From NCBI RefSeq assembly GCF_910592395.1, contig NC_088311.1, forward strand, positions 18,230,501 to 18,294,500: DNA of 64,000 nt, written 5' to 3'. Made by a program: the position numbers and the translations under genes. The notes under the pieces are model-generated. The model saw nothing but the letters and a program-made list of their open reading frames with translations. It searched no databases and was not told the origin of the DNA. This DNA comes from Lineus longissimus (Eukaryota; Nemertea; Pilidiophora; Heteronemertea; Lineidae). Each line of letters opens with the position of its first letter. Within the stretch, counting starts at the first letter, position 1. Positions 11,701 to 20,977 of this stretch are shown here, piece by piece.

Positions 11701-14700
11701 CCAAAGCAGCCGTGTATGGGTCAACTGTAACCTATCATTGTAACCAAGGCTTTGTTCTGGATGGGGAAGGGAGTTCAAAGTGTATTCAAAATGGAACTGA
11801 CAATGTTTATGGGAAATGGACTAACCAGTCGCCTGTGTGTAAAGGTAAAGTTCCTCCAGATTGGAGCTTTTCTCATTTCCATCCTACATTTCCCCCATGT
11901 TTGGCCTTGATCATTATCATTATCGATACAATCCCGTACTTTGATTCTTTTTGCAGCCATAAATTGCACCACACAATTGTTACTGAATGGACAAGTAGTA
12001 GCGGGTAATCAAAGTACCCATGGCACGACAGTGATCTTTAGGTGTAACGAAGGCTTCATTCTCGAAGGAAAGACGAATTCTACGTATGTTCATGAAGATC
12101 CAAACAGCGCAAAGGGAAGGTGGTCAGAGCCAACGCCTGCTTGCAAAGGTAAGTCCAATGGCTACCGCACACGATTGGCCAATTGCCATCCCATGCACCC
12201 ATAATAAACATTTAATTTCTTTGTGGTTTGAAGGAATTTTGAGATGGTCCTTAATGTTGTGTTGTATTCTTCTTTTCTTTTCTAGCTATTACCTGTGAAC
12301 CTCCTGTCATATCAAACGGATATGTATCAGTCACCAAAGCAGCGGTGTATGGGTCAACTGTAACCTATCATTGTAACCAAGGCTTTGTTCTTGATGGGAA
12401 AAGAAGCTCCAAGTGTAGTCAAAACGGAACTGACAACGTTTATGGAAAATGGAATGACCAGTCGCCTGTGTGTAAAGGTAAAGTTCCTCCAGGTTGTAGG
12501 TTTTCCCCATGTCTCTTCTACATTTTGCCCGCGTGATTCACTGATCATTATCAATACCAATACTTTGATTCATTTTCTAGCCATAAATTGCGAAACGCCT
12601 ATCTTACTGAATGGACAAGTAACAGCGAGTGAGCTAAGTACCCATGGCACCACAGTGAACTTTAGATGCTATGAAGGCTTCATTCTCGAAGGAAAGACGA
12701 ATTCTACGTGTGTTCATGAAGATCCAAACAGCGCGAAGGGAAAGTGGTCAGAGCCAACGCCTGTTTGCAAAGGTAAAACCAATGCTTATTGTACACGATC
12801 AGCAGGTTTTCGAGGGCAGTTTAAGTTCTGGTAGCATTTACTTGCGTCTCCCTATTGAAGTGGTCTTATCTGCAAAATATATGTTCATGTTTTTAAATGT
12901 TAATTTTTTACAGCAACATGTGAGCCGCTAGAAACTAGTGCGCACATTCGCTGCAAGATGAGCAAGCGGATGGGGACCTACATGAAAAAGTTGACGCTTA
13001 AGAGTTCTTGTGTGACTTAAATGAGTTCGAAGCACGATGTTATTAAATTCATTCAGCTCAGTTTTTCGTAGGCAATAAGGAAACGGTCATGGTCGCATCT
13101 TTTTGTGTGACTAAGCGACATATTCACTCATACAATGTCCGCGATTAAGAGAGCGTTTGACCCTTAAAGGCTCTGATCGTGGGCTGCGGACAGGACGTCG
13201 ATAAATACCAAAGGCCTTGGGAGTCGGGGACTTTGCTTATGTGTTTATGGACCAACATGTGAGTATGGACAAAGCACATTGCCCTCACCAAAGAAATATA
13301 TTTGGAGCACCTACCCACCATCTATAATGCCTATTAAACATTCGCTTCTATTCTGCTCTCAAGAAATTACCTGTGACCAACCCGTTCTACAGAATGGTAA
13401 AGCATCCACTGGTTCCTTACAATATAATTCAACAGTATCATACAGCTGCGAGGATAACTATTCTCTTACTGGGAAGGCAACGTCCACTTGCGTCCAGGAG
13501 GATAAGACTAGCATCAAGGGTGTGTGGGCAGATCCAATACCGATTTGCACAGGTGAGAACCTTTTGGAAATTTCCGATATAAGATTTCTTCGTCTCCTAA
13601 GACGTGGTTTGTTGGTGTATTTAACATGTCTTCTGTTGGTTATCAGAAATAAGCAAGGGGCAGCACAGTAAATAGAAGCCTAAGCGCGATCTTAATTGGC
13701 GTGTAGAGCATTTCTACGTGTTTACACGCGTCAGTAGCTCTGTCCAAATCATATTCAGTGCATCATTTACTTATTAGGAATATATCAAATTTAATTTCTG
13801 ATTTTAATTTTGAACGAACTAAGTTGACCTCAATCTGCAAGACTTTCTGAAGCACGGTAATACTAGTGTAATCCCATATTCCATTACAAGTCTCGTGCTT
13901 TAATAATCACTATCGGGACAGCTCGCGGTCATTCACAGAATATGGCAGAGTTCAGTAAAACTTAAGTCGAATATTAGTAAAAGAGCGACAACTTCCATTG
14001 GTTTTGCCCTATACGTACATGCTTATGCCTTCTTTGATCTAATCCTTACAAAATGCGATTTGATTGACCAAAAAATCCAAGGTCAACTCAATTTGATTTG
14101 ATTCACAGAAATTAGATTGGAGTCACCTTCGTCGACATTGAATTACGTGCATGGAGACGTGGGAGGACGCACAAATACGCGTGATGAATCAGGTAAGTTG
14201 GGATTGTCAAAAAAAATTAAGAATGAGTAATTAAAGACTTCACTGAGCAATTGAACGGAAACTATTGCGTATTATATACAATATTACTGGCAAGAATGAT
14301 AATCTCAGATGCATCACTCTATATAACCCTGTCACTTGTTACATCATCAGTAACTTGTGCTTGCCATTCTCAAGTGCTGACCCAGATGAGGTAAAATGCG
14401 AATTTCAAGTTCCTTATACATTGTGCGATTTGAAGGTTTCCGCATCGGTCGAATATGAAGTATTGCAAAATGAGGAACAACTAGGTTTTTCAATGTGTGT
14501 TCCTTTCACAATTCCCGAGCGTGAAAATAGAGAATATTTCTGCTAACTCGGTCATGACCACATTTGCCCTTGCTGCGTGCATGTATACGGTGACCATTTC
14601 TAAACCTCTCTATTAAATTTGTTTATATGAGTTTTTTTTACACATAAATAATTCAAAACCTCTCTCTTGGTGTCTTCTTTGTTATCTCTATTTTCAGTAT

Positions 14701-17089
14701 CAGCAATGAACATCGGAATTGGTATTGGCTGCGCGACAGTTGTTCTCGTCTTGGTAATCATTGGTATTATTTTGGCAATTAAAAACAAAAGGTACGTTAT
14801 TCCCATTTTCCAAATTATACCAGCTGGAGGTATACAATGCATGCAGTACTGACACGATAGATTCGGAAAGAGCCAACCGGATTATTGTGGTTTTTACATG
14901 TCGGTGCCAAGTTCAGCTTGACTGGAGTCTGAGGTTTTCCATTCTATCTGAACTTCCCTCAAAAATCCCTCAAATCGTTTCTCAATCAGCAATGTCTTTA
15001 GCGAGTGCTTAAACGAAATGATACTGTCTGCAATCCTTATATGGGTCGACAGCTGGTTCCAAACCAAAGAAATGGACCACTCGCCAAAAAGGTTCTGTCC
15101 CAAATGAAGTCTTCGTGCGCTTTGGTTGCAACTTGAAGCAAACGAAAGCGGTTGACCTTGAACGACGAACAGATTCGGCGAGGGGAAGCTGTTGGAAACC
15201 ATGCCGACCAGTGAACACCCCTATTAGCAATAGATAGCAAAACTTTGAAAACCGAACGAGACATATCCGGTAGCCGGTGGAGTTACCGGATGACTAGCGT
15301 AATATGATCGATCGTACTTGTGCGTTCTTCTCTCAAATCTCGCAGCCCAAATTTTGAATACGCAGGATAGGTTCGATATTCCACTCCTGCTGACACCAAA
15401 ATCCATGCCAAATGCCTTCCGTTCAACTCATACCGGTTTCAATCTCGCTTCCAGGATGGCGAAGATGTAAGTGCTCGTGCGATCACACCCTACAACAAAC
15501 CTTGAGGCGGGAAATGCCCGGTCAGAGTTTTAAAGAAAGTCAAATGCAAACAATAAATGACGTTTCCTTGACATTTTTATTGCATGTTATGTTGGCTGGG
15601 GATATTAGGCAAACCGCTTGCCGAACTAGCATCATTTTTGTTCTGTTTGGAGAGCCGCTTGCCAAACAGCACTGAAAATCAACCCAGTTTGGCCAAACAT
15701 TACAAAATTCTTCCCTGTTTGGCGAGCTGGAGACTTCACAACATAGCCAATCAGAGCAGTGAACAGATATCATATTGGAATTAATATGCGCATAATTTAC
15801 AATCGCGGTCTTCTCGCTCTCGCTCTAGATTCACTTTTTGATATTTAAAATAAGTCCTTCTGTAAAATTGTCCACAAGAGTTCATAAAAAATTAAAATGT
15901 GATTAACTGATAAGTGTAGTAAATACATTGTAAGGTCCTTCGCTATACATCCAGTAGTGTTGTTTACCGCGTTGATAACACGGATATGATAATGAGCTCC
16001 TGGCAGGCTAATGCAGTATGAATGAGTTCGGCTCTCCATCTTGGTCAAAAAAGTCGCTGTATGGAAAGCCGGGTTTGCCAAATAATCAATTCCTGTTATG
16101 TTTCGACCCTCAGCTCAGACAAGGAAAGGGTATCTTACCTCACTTTAGATTAAATAATAATAATAATAAAAATAATAGGTATTGGATCAGGATTGTACAA
16201 GGGTGAAAGAACAATTTAGTTGGTGTGTACTGCTCATCACTTCCGGTATTATATGGGGAGTTAAGCTGTTAGAAAATGAAAGAGTGCCGATCAGGGAGCT
16301 CTGATCATATCAGGACAGTGGCAAGAAGCCACCAATGAAAAAGTGCAAAATGTGATAAGAGTGTAAAAGTCTATTATGAAGTTTGCCTGCTTTAAGTTCG
16401 GCCTTCAGCCCTAATGACTTGTTTCGATGAGAATCCCAGGTTATTTAAGACGTCTTTCATAAAACGTGAGGTCAAATCTCAATGTCGTACTTCCATTTTG
16501 ACAAATATTCCTTTGAAGTGGACCACGTATCTTGCAGTTTTTCCAATAATAAAACAAATCCGGCAATTTTAATTTTTGCGAATCAAGGTCATTCGCAAAA
16601 TTTGACAGTTTTCAGTATTCATTTGATCAGAAAATTTGTAGTCCGGTTTCATCGTCTGCCATCTATCGGAGCCGGTTTGCTGAACTTCTTTATCCAGCGT
16701 CAACAGCACATTATGCAACCTCCACATTGGCGATTAACGCGATGTTTTGCCATAAGAGGCTCGATTTCCTCAGACATTGGTCTAAAGCCAGATATTCAAA
16801 TATATCGGTCCTGGAATGAAACCACACAGTGCCGGCGGACAGGGCCTGAATCGTGGTGTTAAACGATAAGATAGTTCTTTTTTGTCAAACAATCCATACA
16901 TTTTGTTTGTCTTGTCTGATATTTTCCAGTCGAGAAAGCCCACCGCATGATACACTCGAAGAAGAGCCCCCTGCCAAATCCAACGTGAAGGTCTTCCAGA
17001 ATCCACTTTACAAAATGGAGGAATGGAACGAAGGACAAAACGAAACAAGGGGCAGTTCTGATGAGACGTTCTGCCTAGATGTTGTTTGA
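5597..17089 (+). CDS. Gene A: multi-CCP type I membrane receptor (possibly a pseudogene)
   Basis: This is a spliced gene whose 5' end lies left of the window. Exons in order: 5,597-5,790 (frameshifted), 6,267-6,458, ten tandem pairs from 6,636 to 12,772, 13,364-13,552, 14,109-14,192 (stem), 14,698-14,791 (transmembrane) and 16,930-17,089 (cytoplasmic, TGA). Each CCP exon encodes one complete domain of about 64 residues: four Cys, G-F, the KW/W before the last Cys, and one or two N-glycosylation sequons (NGT, NST). All CCP introns are phase 1, so exons can be skipped without frame loss. The family is that of complement regulators, selectins and other adhesion or recognition receptors; the ligand is unknown. 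Damage includes one frameshifted exon, one stop exon, a lost acceptor, a lost donor and two lost cysteines. Either skipping rescues the transcript or the gene is decaying. Confidence 0.75.
5871..6145 (+). pseudogene. Decayed CCP exon relic(s)
   Basis: Translation in pieces resembles a CCP start (PSLLNGQVGAPKAAVLGS) followed by a second start-like piece (PKTAILG, SAVTYQF), with stops and no intact splice frame. The same relic sits in block B at about 40,411-40,690, so the decay predates the duplication. Part of it is also found at 23,688-23,777. Confidence 0.7.
6267..6458 (+). CDS. Gene A CCP exon (ITCDTPSLTNG type)
   Basis: An intact 192-bp, phase 1-1 exon. The acceptor is TTTCCAG and the donor GTAAGA. 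Four cysteines and the sequon NST are present. It is orthologous to 40,810-41,001 in gene B. The next gene B exon (41,127-41,318) has no partner here: about 1 kb is deleted between this exon and the tandem array, joining the two introns at about 6,565. Confidence 0.88.
6636..7132 (+). CDS. Gene A CCP unit 1
   Basis: The exons are 6,636-6,827 and 6,941-7,132. Both are open, with all eight cysteines. The type 2 acceptor is the unusual TTTCCGAG and its donor is GTAGGT; both variants recur in units 4, 6 and 8, which suggests that units spread as four-exon blocks. Confidence 0.85.
7270..7766 (+). CDS. Gene A CCP unit 2, last cysteine lost
   Basis: The exons are 7,270-7,461 and 7,575-7,766, both open. 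In the type 2 exon the fourth conserved cysteine is replaced by serine (TCC at 7,760-7,762). This removes one of the two CCP disulphides and leaves a free cysteine. Confidence 0.83.
7904..8399 (+). CDS. Gene A CCP unit 3
   Basis: The exons are 7,904-8,095 and 8,208-8,399. Both are intact, with canonical splice sites (TTTTGCAG acceptor on the type 2 exon). Confidence 0.85.
8537..9032 (+). CDS. Gene A CCP unit 4
   Basis: The exons are 8,537-8,728 and 8,841-9,032, both open. The type 2 exon uses the CCGAG acceptor as in unit 1. A lost CGA between the repeated ATTATCATTATs slightly shortens the intron. Confidence 0.85.
9170..9664 (+). CDS. Gene A CCP unit 5
   Basis: The exons are 9,170-9,361 and 9,473-9,664, both open. 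The type 2 acceptor has lost the C of CAG (TTTTGAG), leaving a weaker GAG acceptor at 9,471-9,472. Confidence 0.8.
9750..10248 (+). CDS. Gene A CCP unit 6, normal acceptor deleted
   Basis: A deletion of about 50 bp joins GAGATG directly to TGTGAACC at about 9,761, removing the polypyrimidine tract, the acceptor and the first codons of the type 1 exon. An AG at 9,748-9,749 would give 9,750-9,944 (195 bp), still in frame and phase 1-1, starting ILRCEPP. Otherwise the exon is skipped. The type 2 exon is 10,057-10,248 and is intact. Confidence 0.65.
10386..10881 (+). CDS. Gene A CCP unit 7, donor lost
   Basis: The type 1 exon 10,386-10,577 is intact. The type 2 exon 10,690-10,881 is open, but its donor reads AAAG|GGAAGT in place of GTAAGT, so the GT is lost. 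Without another donor the exon should be skipped or the intron retained, ending in a stop near 10,936. Confidence 0.75.
11019..11515 (+). CDS. Gene A CCP unit 8, in-frame stop in first exon
   Basis: The type 1 exon 11,019-11,210 has good splice sites but an in-frame TAA at 11,060-11,062, where the other units encode Ser (TCA) after HV. The type 2 exon 11,324-11,515 is open. Skipping the first exon keeps the frame. Confidence 0.82.
11653..12148 (+). CDS. Gene A CCP unit 9, third cysteine lost
   Basis: The exons are 11,653-11,844 and 11,957-12,148, both open. In the type 2 exon the third conserved cysteine is tyrosine (TAT at 12,085-12,087, motif NSTYVHED). Confidence 0.83.
12286..12772 (+). 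CDS. Gene A CCP unit 10
   Basis: The exons are 12,286-12,477 and 12,581-12,772. Both are intact and are the most diverged of the array (INCETPILLNG, KRSSKC). The intron between them is shorter and differs from the other units. As the array edge, this unit escapes homogenisation. Confidence 0.85.
12914..13020 (+). pseudogene. Relic CCP exon
   Basis: After TTTTTTACAG the frame reads TCEPL.TSAHIRCKMSKR and then loses CCP features and ends at TAA. The partner in block B is about 50,387-50,478. It is probably a CCP exon that died before the duplication. Confidence 0.6.
13364..13552 (+). CDS. Gene A membrane-proximal CCP exon
   Basis: A 189-bp phase 1-1 exon encoding ITCDQPVLQNG...ICTG with four cysteines and the sequon NST. 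It is clearly distinct from the array types and is conserved at 50,835-51,023 in gene B. It lies between the array and the stem exon, so it would be the last CCP domain before the membrane. Confidence 0.85.
14109..14192 (+). CDS. Gene A stem (juxtamembrane) exon
   Basis: An 84-bp phase 1-1 exon flanked by CACAG and GTAAGT. It encodes 28 Ser/Thr/Gly-rich residues (IRLESPSSTLNYVHGD...). It is conserved with identical length at 51,556-51,639. A linker between the last CCP and the membrane is the likely role. Confidence 0.7.
14698..14791 (+). CDS. Gene A transmembrane exon
   Basis: A 94-bp exon, phase 1 in and phase 2 out. After VSAMN comes a hydrophobic run of about 23 residues (IGIGIGCATVVLVLVIIGII) ending at the stop-transfer charges KNKR. 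The partner 52,144-52,237 differs by M to T. Confidence 0.85.
14890..15420 (-). mobile_element. Decayed CR1/L2-like LINE 3' fragment
   Basis: Minus-strand frames, broken by shifts, resemble the C-terminal reverse-transcriptase tail of CR1/Jockey-type LINEs (WSISLVWNQL, SFKHSLKTLL). The same fragment lies at about 52,315-52,860, so insertion predates the duplication. It sits in the intron between the transmembrane and tail exons. Confidence 0.65.
15421..16929. other. Intron between transmembrane and tail exons
   Basis: No exon is seen. It contains an (AAT)n run near 16,152-16,177 and short inverted motifs around 15,600-15,720 (GCTTGCC and GGCGAGC pieces). It matches 52,860-54,402. Confidence 0.6.
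16930..17089 (+). CDS. Gene A cytoplasmic-tail exon with FQNPLY motif
   Basis: The acceptor is TTTTCCAG at 16,927-16,929. The phase 2 start completes Ser, then RESPPHDTLEEEPPAK, FQNPLY and a Glu/Asn-rich end before TGA at 17,087-17,089, about 53 residues in total. FxNPxY is the classic LDL-receptor-type internalisation and PTB-domain-binding signal, so the receptor may be endocytosed or signal through PTB adaptors. A candidate AATAAA is at 17,585. Confidence 0.85.
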
Positions 17090-17584
17090 GGAAAGTACAC
17101 AACATCAAATTATTCAGGAGTTTTATAGCTGTGTTTCAGTTGGTGATGGTCGGTTACGTCATGCCAGTTTTCGACGTTACAGGACTTGGTCACGGTGGCA
17201 AAAATCCTCTGTACATTTTTAGAGACATAATTATTTTCTCGGTGGAGTTAAACCCGTTCTTCTGAAGACATAGAAATGAGATTTTCACAGATGAATGATA
17301 AAAAACAGAATAACTGGCGAAAAAGTTTCTCAATATAGTGCATTCTAGCATTGACATTTTCTAGTGACGAGCATGGGGACGAAACATACAGACGAGGTAC
17401 GTTGCTGATGTTCACCACTGACTGACACTGAAAGTATCGTGTGAAACAAAATTGACCAAATTTCAGAAATCGTCTTGAATTAGGCATGTTAGGAAGTCCA
17501 TGTAGGGGATGAACTTATTAATAACAGATTTGATGGCTTTCACGCATTTTCTTGAAAACACAAAAAAACAATAGCTACTAAAAG

Positions 17585-17590
17585 AATAAA
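17585..17590 (+). terminator. Candidate polyadenylation signal of gene A
   Basis: AATAAA lies about 500 bp after the stop codon and is conserved at 55,066-55,071 after gene B. Confidence 0.4.
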
Positions 17591-17764
17591 GCAGAGGCGT
17601 CGAAATAATGATTATGTTTTGGTAATTGTATCAATATCATATATTTAACGACTAATCATTTTAACTTGATGTTTTTATGAAGGGGACTCAAGATGTTTTT
17701 TTTTAGATTTGTACATTTCAAGCTGAACACAACATCCAAATTTACCACTTACCACGTGCTTTTT

Positions 17765-17766
17765 TC

Positions 17767-17797
<31 letters not shown>

Positions 17798-17799
17798 AA
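17765..17799. repeat. (ACG)n microsatellite
   Basis: About ten ACG/CGA triplets. Block B has an unrelated stretch of about 280 bp at this point (55,235-55,490), so this is a length-variable site between the copies. Confidence 0.85.
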
Positions 17800-19132
17800 A
17801 TATTCAAATATAAGTTAAATATTTTTCTTTTCTTATTTTTCATCATCTCAGGTGTCTTTTCTTCGTTTCCACCTCCTCCTCCTTTCTTTATACCAAATAT
17901 TACACTTTTTCCGCAGCCAGTACCTCAAATCAGCTAAGGCCCACGCCAGAATCCATCACTCATTTCAGGGTATCAAAAACTGTCTGCAGTAAAATGCTTA
18001 AGTGCAATATCCTGATTTGCTGCAACCGAATAATTACAAATGTAATAACTCCCGAGTGTTTATCAAGATAGCCCGATGGTCTATTTTAAAAAAGAGATCC
18101 TCGAATGCCGTAGGTTTAAGTTCGGTGGCGACCCAGAAAAAAACCATTTCACTTTTCATTGCAGTGTCCGCGGGAAATGTCGTTCCAAAAATCACACCAG
18201 ATGCCGTTTTTGAGAGTCTTTGTCTTCACCTTTAAGGAATAAAATCAATTAACCAATACTTGGTCAATCACACGAAATATATCTTTCCTATTCGCCTGTC
18301 CCTGAAAGTGATTGGACAGAAGGGACGAACATTGGGACGAAAAAAATAACTTTCTTTTCGAGTTGAAACCTTAGCTAGAAACTATTAATAAAAAAGGAAA
18401 GTAGGAAAGACTCCCTTCGATAGATATCGTCTGCCAGAAATATCACCGAATGGGCACAAGCTATTTCTGAAATGATAGACACATCACGAGTTTTTGTTGA
18501 ACAATCTTTGTTATCAATATTTGGTTTCAAAGGCCACCCGCATCGGCCAAGTAGGGGCGAAGACAAGACCACCAATGAATATTCATAGGTTGGAGGGTCC
18601 AGGCCTATCAATTAGACGACTGCATGTTTTTAACTCTCAAGTACATATTTGCTGTGGCAAGTCTAAAGATATAAAGAAATTATTTGATGAAAAATTAATT
18701 TCGAATTTTGATATTTGGGTAATAGGGGGCGTGTTATGAGATTTTTCTGCCAGTTGGCTGAAAAGACTGGAAATATCAATGTCTGTCTAATTTGTTGATT
18801 ATCAAAAAATTTCCGTGGTCAATTACCAGTTTACTTTTCACCATTTACTTGCCCGACTGTCCGGAATATCATATCAAAATTTCAGATTTACAATCCCACG
18901 CAGTATTTGATGCGTCGCGGTCAAACATTGACAATTTAACTGCTAAAAGGCTTAAAAAATCAATGCTGGTCTTGTCTCGGCGCAATTTCCATAGACGTCG
19001 CCACAAAACAATTGCGAAATTGGTTCATGCTATTACGCACACCATATCCGATACTTTTATGGACCTTTATTGTCACAGACGTGCTGTTGAAAGAAGGAGC
19101 ATCGTCAATTTCTTTCTTGTGCGAGAAACAAA
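17800..19132. other. Region upstream of gene D1
   Basis: No exon is supported. It matches 55,500-56,350. Diverged pieces of the same sequence are found at 25,320-25,850, as expected for a 5' flank that was copied with the signal peptide exon. Confidence 0.55.
18560..18978. mobile_element. Copy-specific 419-bp insertion with short inverted ends
   Basis: It is present in block A and absent at 56,199 in block B. The ends are inverted (AGACAAGACCA near 18,561, its reverse complement at 18,966-18,976), and GGCG is repeated on both sides. It may be a small TIR element or a deletion in block B at the GGCG microhomology. Open frames inside are not recognised. Confidence 0.5.
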
Positions 19133-19193
19133 ATGAGACAGGTTTTCTATCTGATCATTGTTTGGAATGCTATTTTTTCAAACATCGTAGCAG
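19133..19193 (+). CDS. Signal peptide exon of gene D1
   Basis: ATG at 19,133 opens MRQVFYLIIVWNAIFSN, a short n-region plus a hydrophobic core ending at small residues (IVAG). The donor is CAG|GTATGT, phase 1. A second donor four bases on (AT|GTAAAA at 19,198) gives phase 2 and would fit the next open module. The exon is identical to 56,351-56,411. Confidence 0.75.
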
Positions 19194-19246
19194 GTATGTA
19201 AAATTAGGTTATCCTTTAGAAACACATTCTTATCGTTTGTTTCTAG

Positions 19247-19473
19247 CCTCAAATCAGCCAACAGCGACAGAAAACGCCTGTCTTTGGCTAAAATTGGCTC
19301 GCTTTCGTGGGATGTTTGGTCCCATACCATGAACCCACTGATGACTAGTGCATGTCCTGAATTTAGTTGCTTGCTGGACTCGGGACAACGTGTGTCAATA
19401 TTTTGCAATGTCATTATGGGTTTCGGATATTCCCATAATGAATGCATTTGCAAACCGCGCATCAGTAGGTCTC
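19247..19473 (+). CDS. Unrecognised Cys-containing exon of gene D1
   Basis: It lies between a TTTCTAG acceptor and CTC|GTAAGG. The frame after one base is open in both blocks (56,465-56,691) and contains LSWDVW, then CPEFSC, IFC and ECICKPR, five cysteines in all. The frame that the main signal-peptide donor would predict has stops in both blocks, so coding use needs the alternative phase 2 donor. The family is not recognised. Confidence 0.4.
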
Positions 19474-20846
19474 GTAAGGGAGTTTTCCCGAAGTTCGCGA
19501 TGATGACGTGATCCGTTAACAGGACGTAACATCTATTTTATAATGCGTTTCCAATGTGATTGCATGATGATAACCCGTTGATGTCGTATATCACTGGAAA
19601 CGCCCGAATCCCCTGATTCTGCAGGGGCAGTTTATTTCTTTAAATAAATCATAAGCGTCGCATTTGCTCCTAGCTCTGTTCACCATCCCAAATGGTAATA
19701 TTGCCAATTGGGCAGGAAAATCACGGAAAACCCCAAATATAATACATTTCTTCCTGAATAATTCTTACAGTGACCATTCTCCCGTGAAAGACAATTGCTT
19801 ACGCTACACAAAAAACAAAAAAAAATCGAGGGTCAACCATTGAACTTTTGAGATATGTTGAATTTTGCACGAATCAGCGAAAAACGCACCAGCTGGCACT
19901 GGACGGCATTTCAACACGGGCCCGACGCACATCCCAAGTTTAGTGTACACATACGTCGGCGACAACATTAAGATTGGTAGTTTCTTGTTAGCCGCCTATT
20001 CAGAAGCGCTCCACTCGAACGAAGTTCCAATTAGAACGGTAGTGTGACAACCACATGGCCAAAACTGTTAGCGAACAGCCAGCGCTGAAAGCACCGCAAG
20101 ATATTTAGCTCCTACTAAAAATGCCCTGAGAGCCCACACGTATAAATTGTTTCTTAACATTTATGAAATAGAGGTTGCACTCAAATGCACCCACTACACG
20201 CCTACTCAAAGTTCATTATTCGAACCTCGACATCGTACGTTTACAAATGTATGATTGATGTTTCACGGTATACAGACGAGCTTGCTGTACTAGCGATGCT
20301 AATTGCAATAATACACTAAATAACCGACATCCTCACGCTAAGTTTCATCTTTCTAGACTCAATAGTGAGCAAACGTGCCCTAATGTTGATGGACGACGAA
20401 CGGACGGACGGACCGACGCCGGGAGTCCAATCATTGAAAAACATTTGTATAGCAATAACAGAACATCTGGTAGAGCACATAGTGTTTGTCATATCCATTT
20501 TATAAAGCTATGGTATTCTCAAATTCTCTTTCTCGGAAGTGTACTATAAGCCCATAGCGTCACTCGAAAAAAATCATAGATTTTCGACTTGCCTTTATGT
20601 TTTTCTCAGAAAGAAATTGATAAAACTTAAGCATCATGGTATCAATAAGAATATAACTTGGAAAGGTATTGTACTGTGAGTGTTATCGCTTATTGGAAGT
20701 TCGGAACACATTTCGACGACATGGCATCAGGCGTTCGTGTTGGCGTTCCTAGGGATTTGCAAAAACTCACTATAGTTGCAAGGTACGTGCATGGTGTTAA
20801 CGAGTGATAGAACTTGATCTCACTCCTTTTTATTTAATTTCTAAAG

Positions 20847-20977
20847 TTGTCCGACAAAACACTTCGGGTATAACTGCGAATATCGGTGTCACTGTAATGG
20901 GGATGAAGATTGCAGTCGAGACGGGTCTTGCCCAAATGGATGTGCCAGTGGATGGGATGGAGAGTATTGTCAGCGTG
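20847..20977 (+). CDS. EGF-like exon of gene D1, acceptor shifted
   Basis: It encodes CPTKHFGYNCEYRCHC...CPNGCASGWDGEYCQR, an EGF/laminin-EGF-like module with eight cysteines. Block B has AAGG at the acceptor and leaves two bases (phase 1). Here AAAG moves the AG by one base and leaves a single base, so joining to a phase 1 exon shifts frame. Confidence 0.7.

Larger units (their letters stand above)
6636..12772 (+). repeat. Ten-unit tandem array of two-exon CCP units, period about 633 bp
   Basis: Each unit carries a type 1 exon (ITCEPPVISNG...VYGSTVTYHC) and a type 2 exon (ISCDTP..LLNG...STHGTTV), each 192 bp, separated by introns of about 113 and 137 bp. Introns are nearly as conserved as exons; for example the acceptor tract ending TTCTTTTCTAG recurs almost unchanged. 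This pattern indicates recent homogenisation by unequal crossing-over or conversion. Unit starts: 6,636, 7,270, 7,904, 8,537, 9,170, 9,750, 10,386, 11,019, 11,653, 12,286. Confidence 0.93.
19133..20977 (+). pseudogene. Gene D1: signal peptide/EGF gene, truncated copy
   Basis: The exons are 19,133-19,193 (signal peptide), probably 19,247-19,473 (Cys module) and 20,847-20,977 (EGF-like). The EGF acceptor is shifted by one base relative to block B, which breaks frame. The FTP and kringle exons of the block B gene are missing because a LINE fragment interrupts the block at 21,849. It is therefore probably non-functional. Confidence 0.65.

Noticed and set aside
6684-12560. Repeated minus-strand open frames across the CCP array
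   Set aside because: They mirror the tandem plus-strand exons in the antisense frame, cross splice sites and show no domain.
17765-17799. (ACG)n as a coding homopolymer
   Set aside because: It lies in intergenic DNA after the stop codon of gene A and is missing in block B.
19865-20047. 60-residue frame conserved in both blocks (also 57,079-57,261)
   Set aside because: Conservation is no higher than in surrounding intron sequence, and there is no phase 1 splice context or domain.
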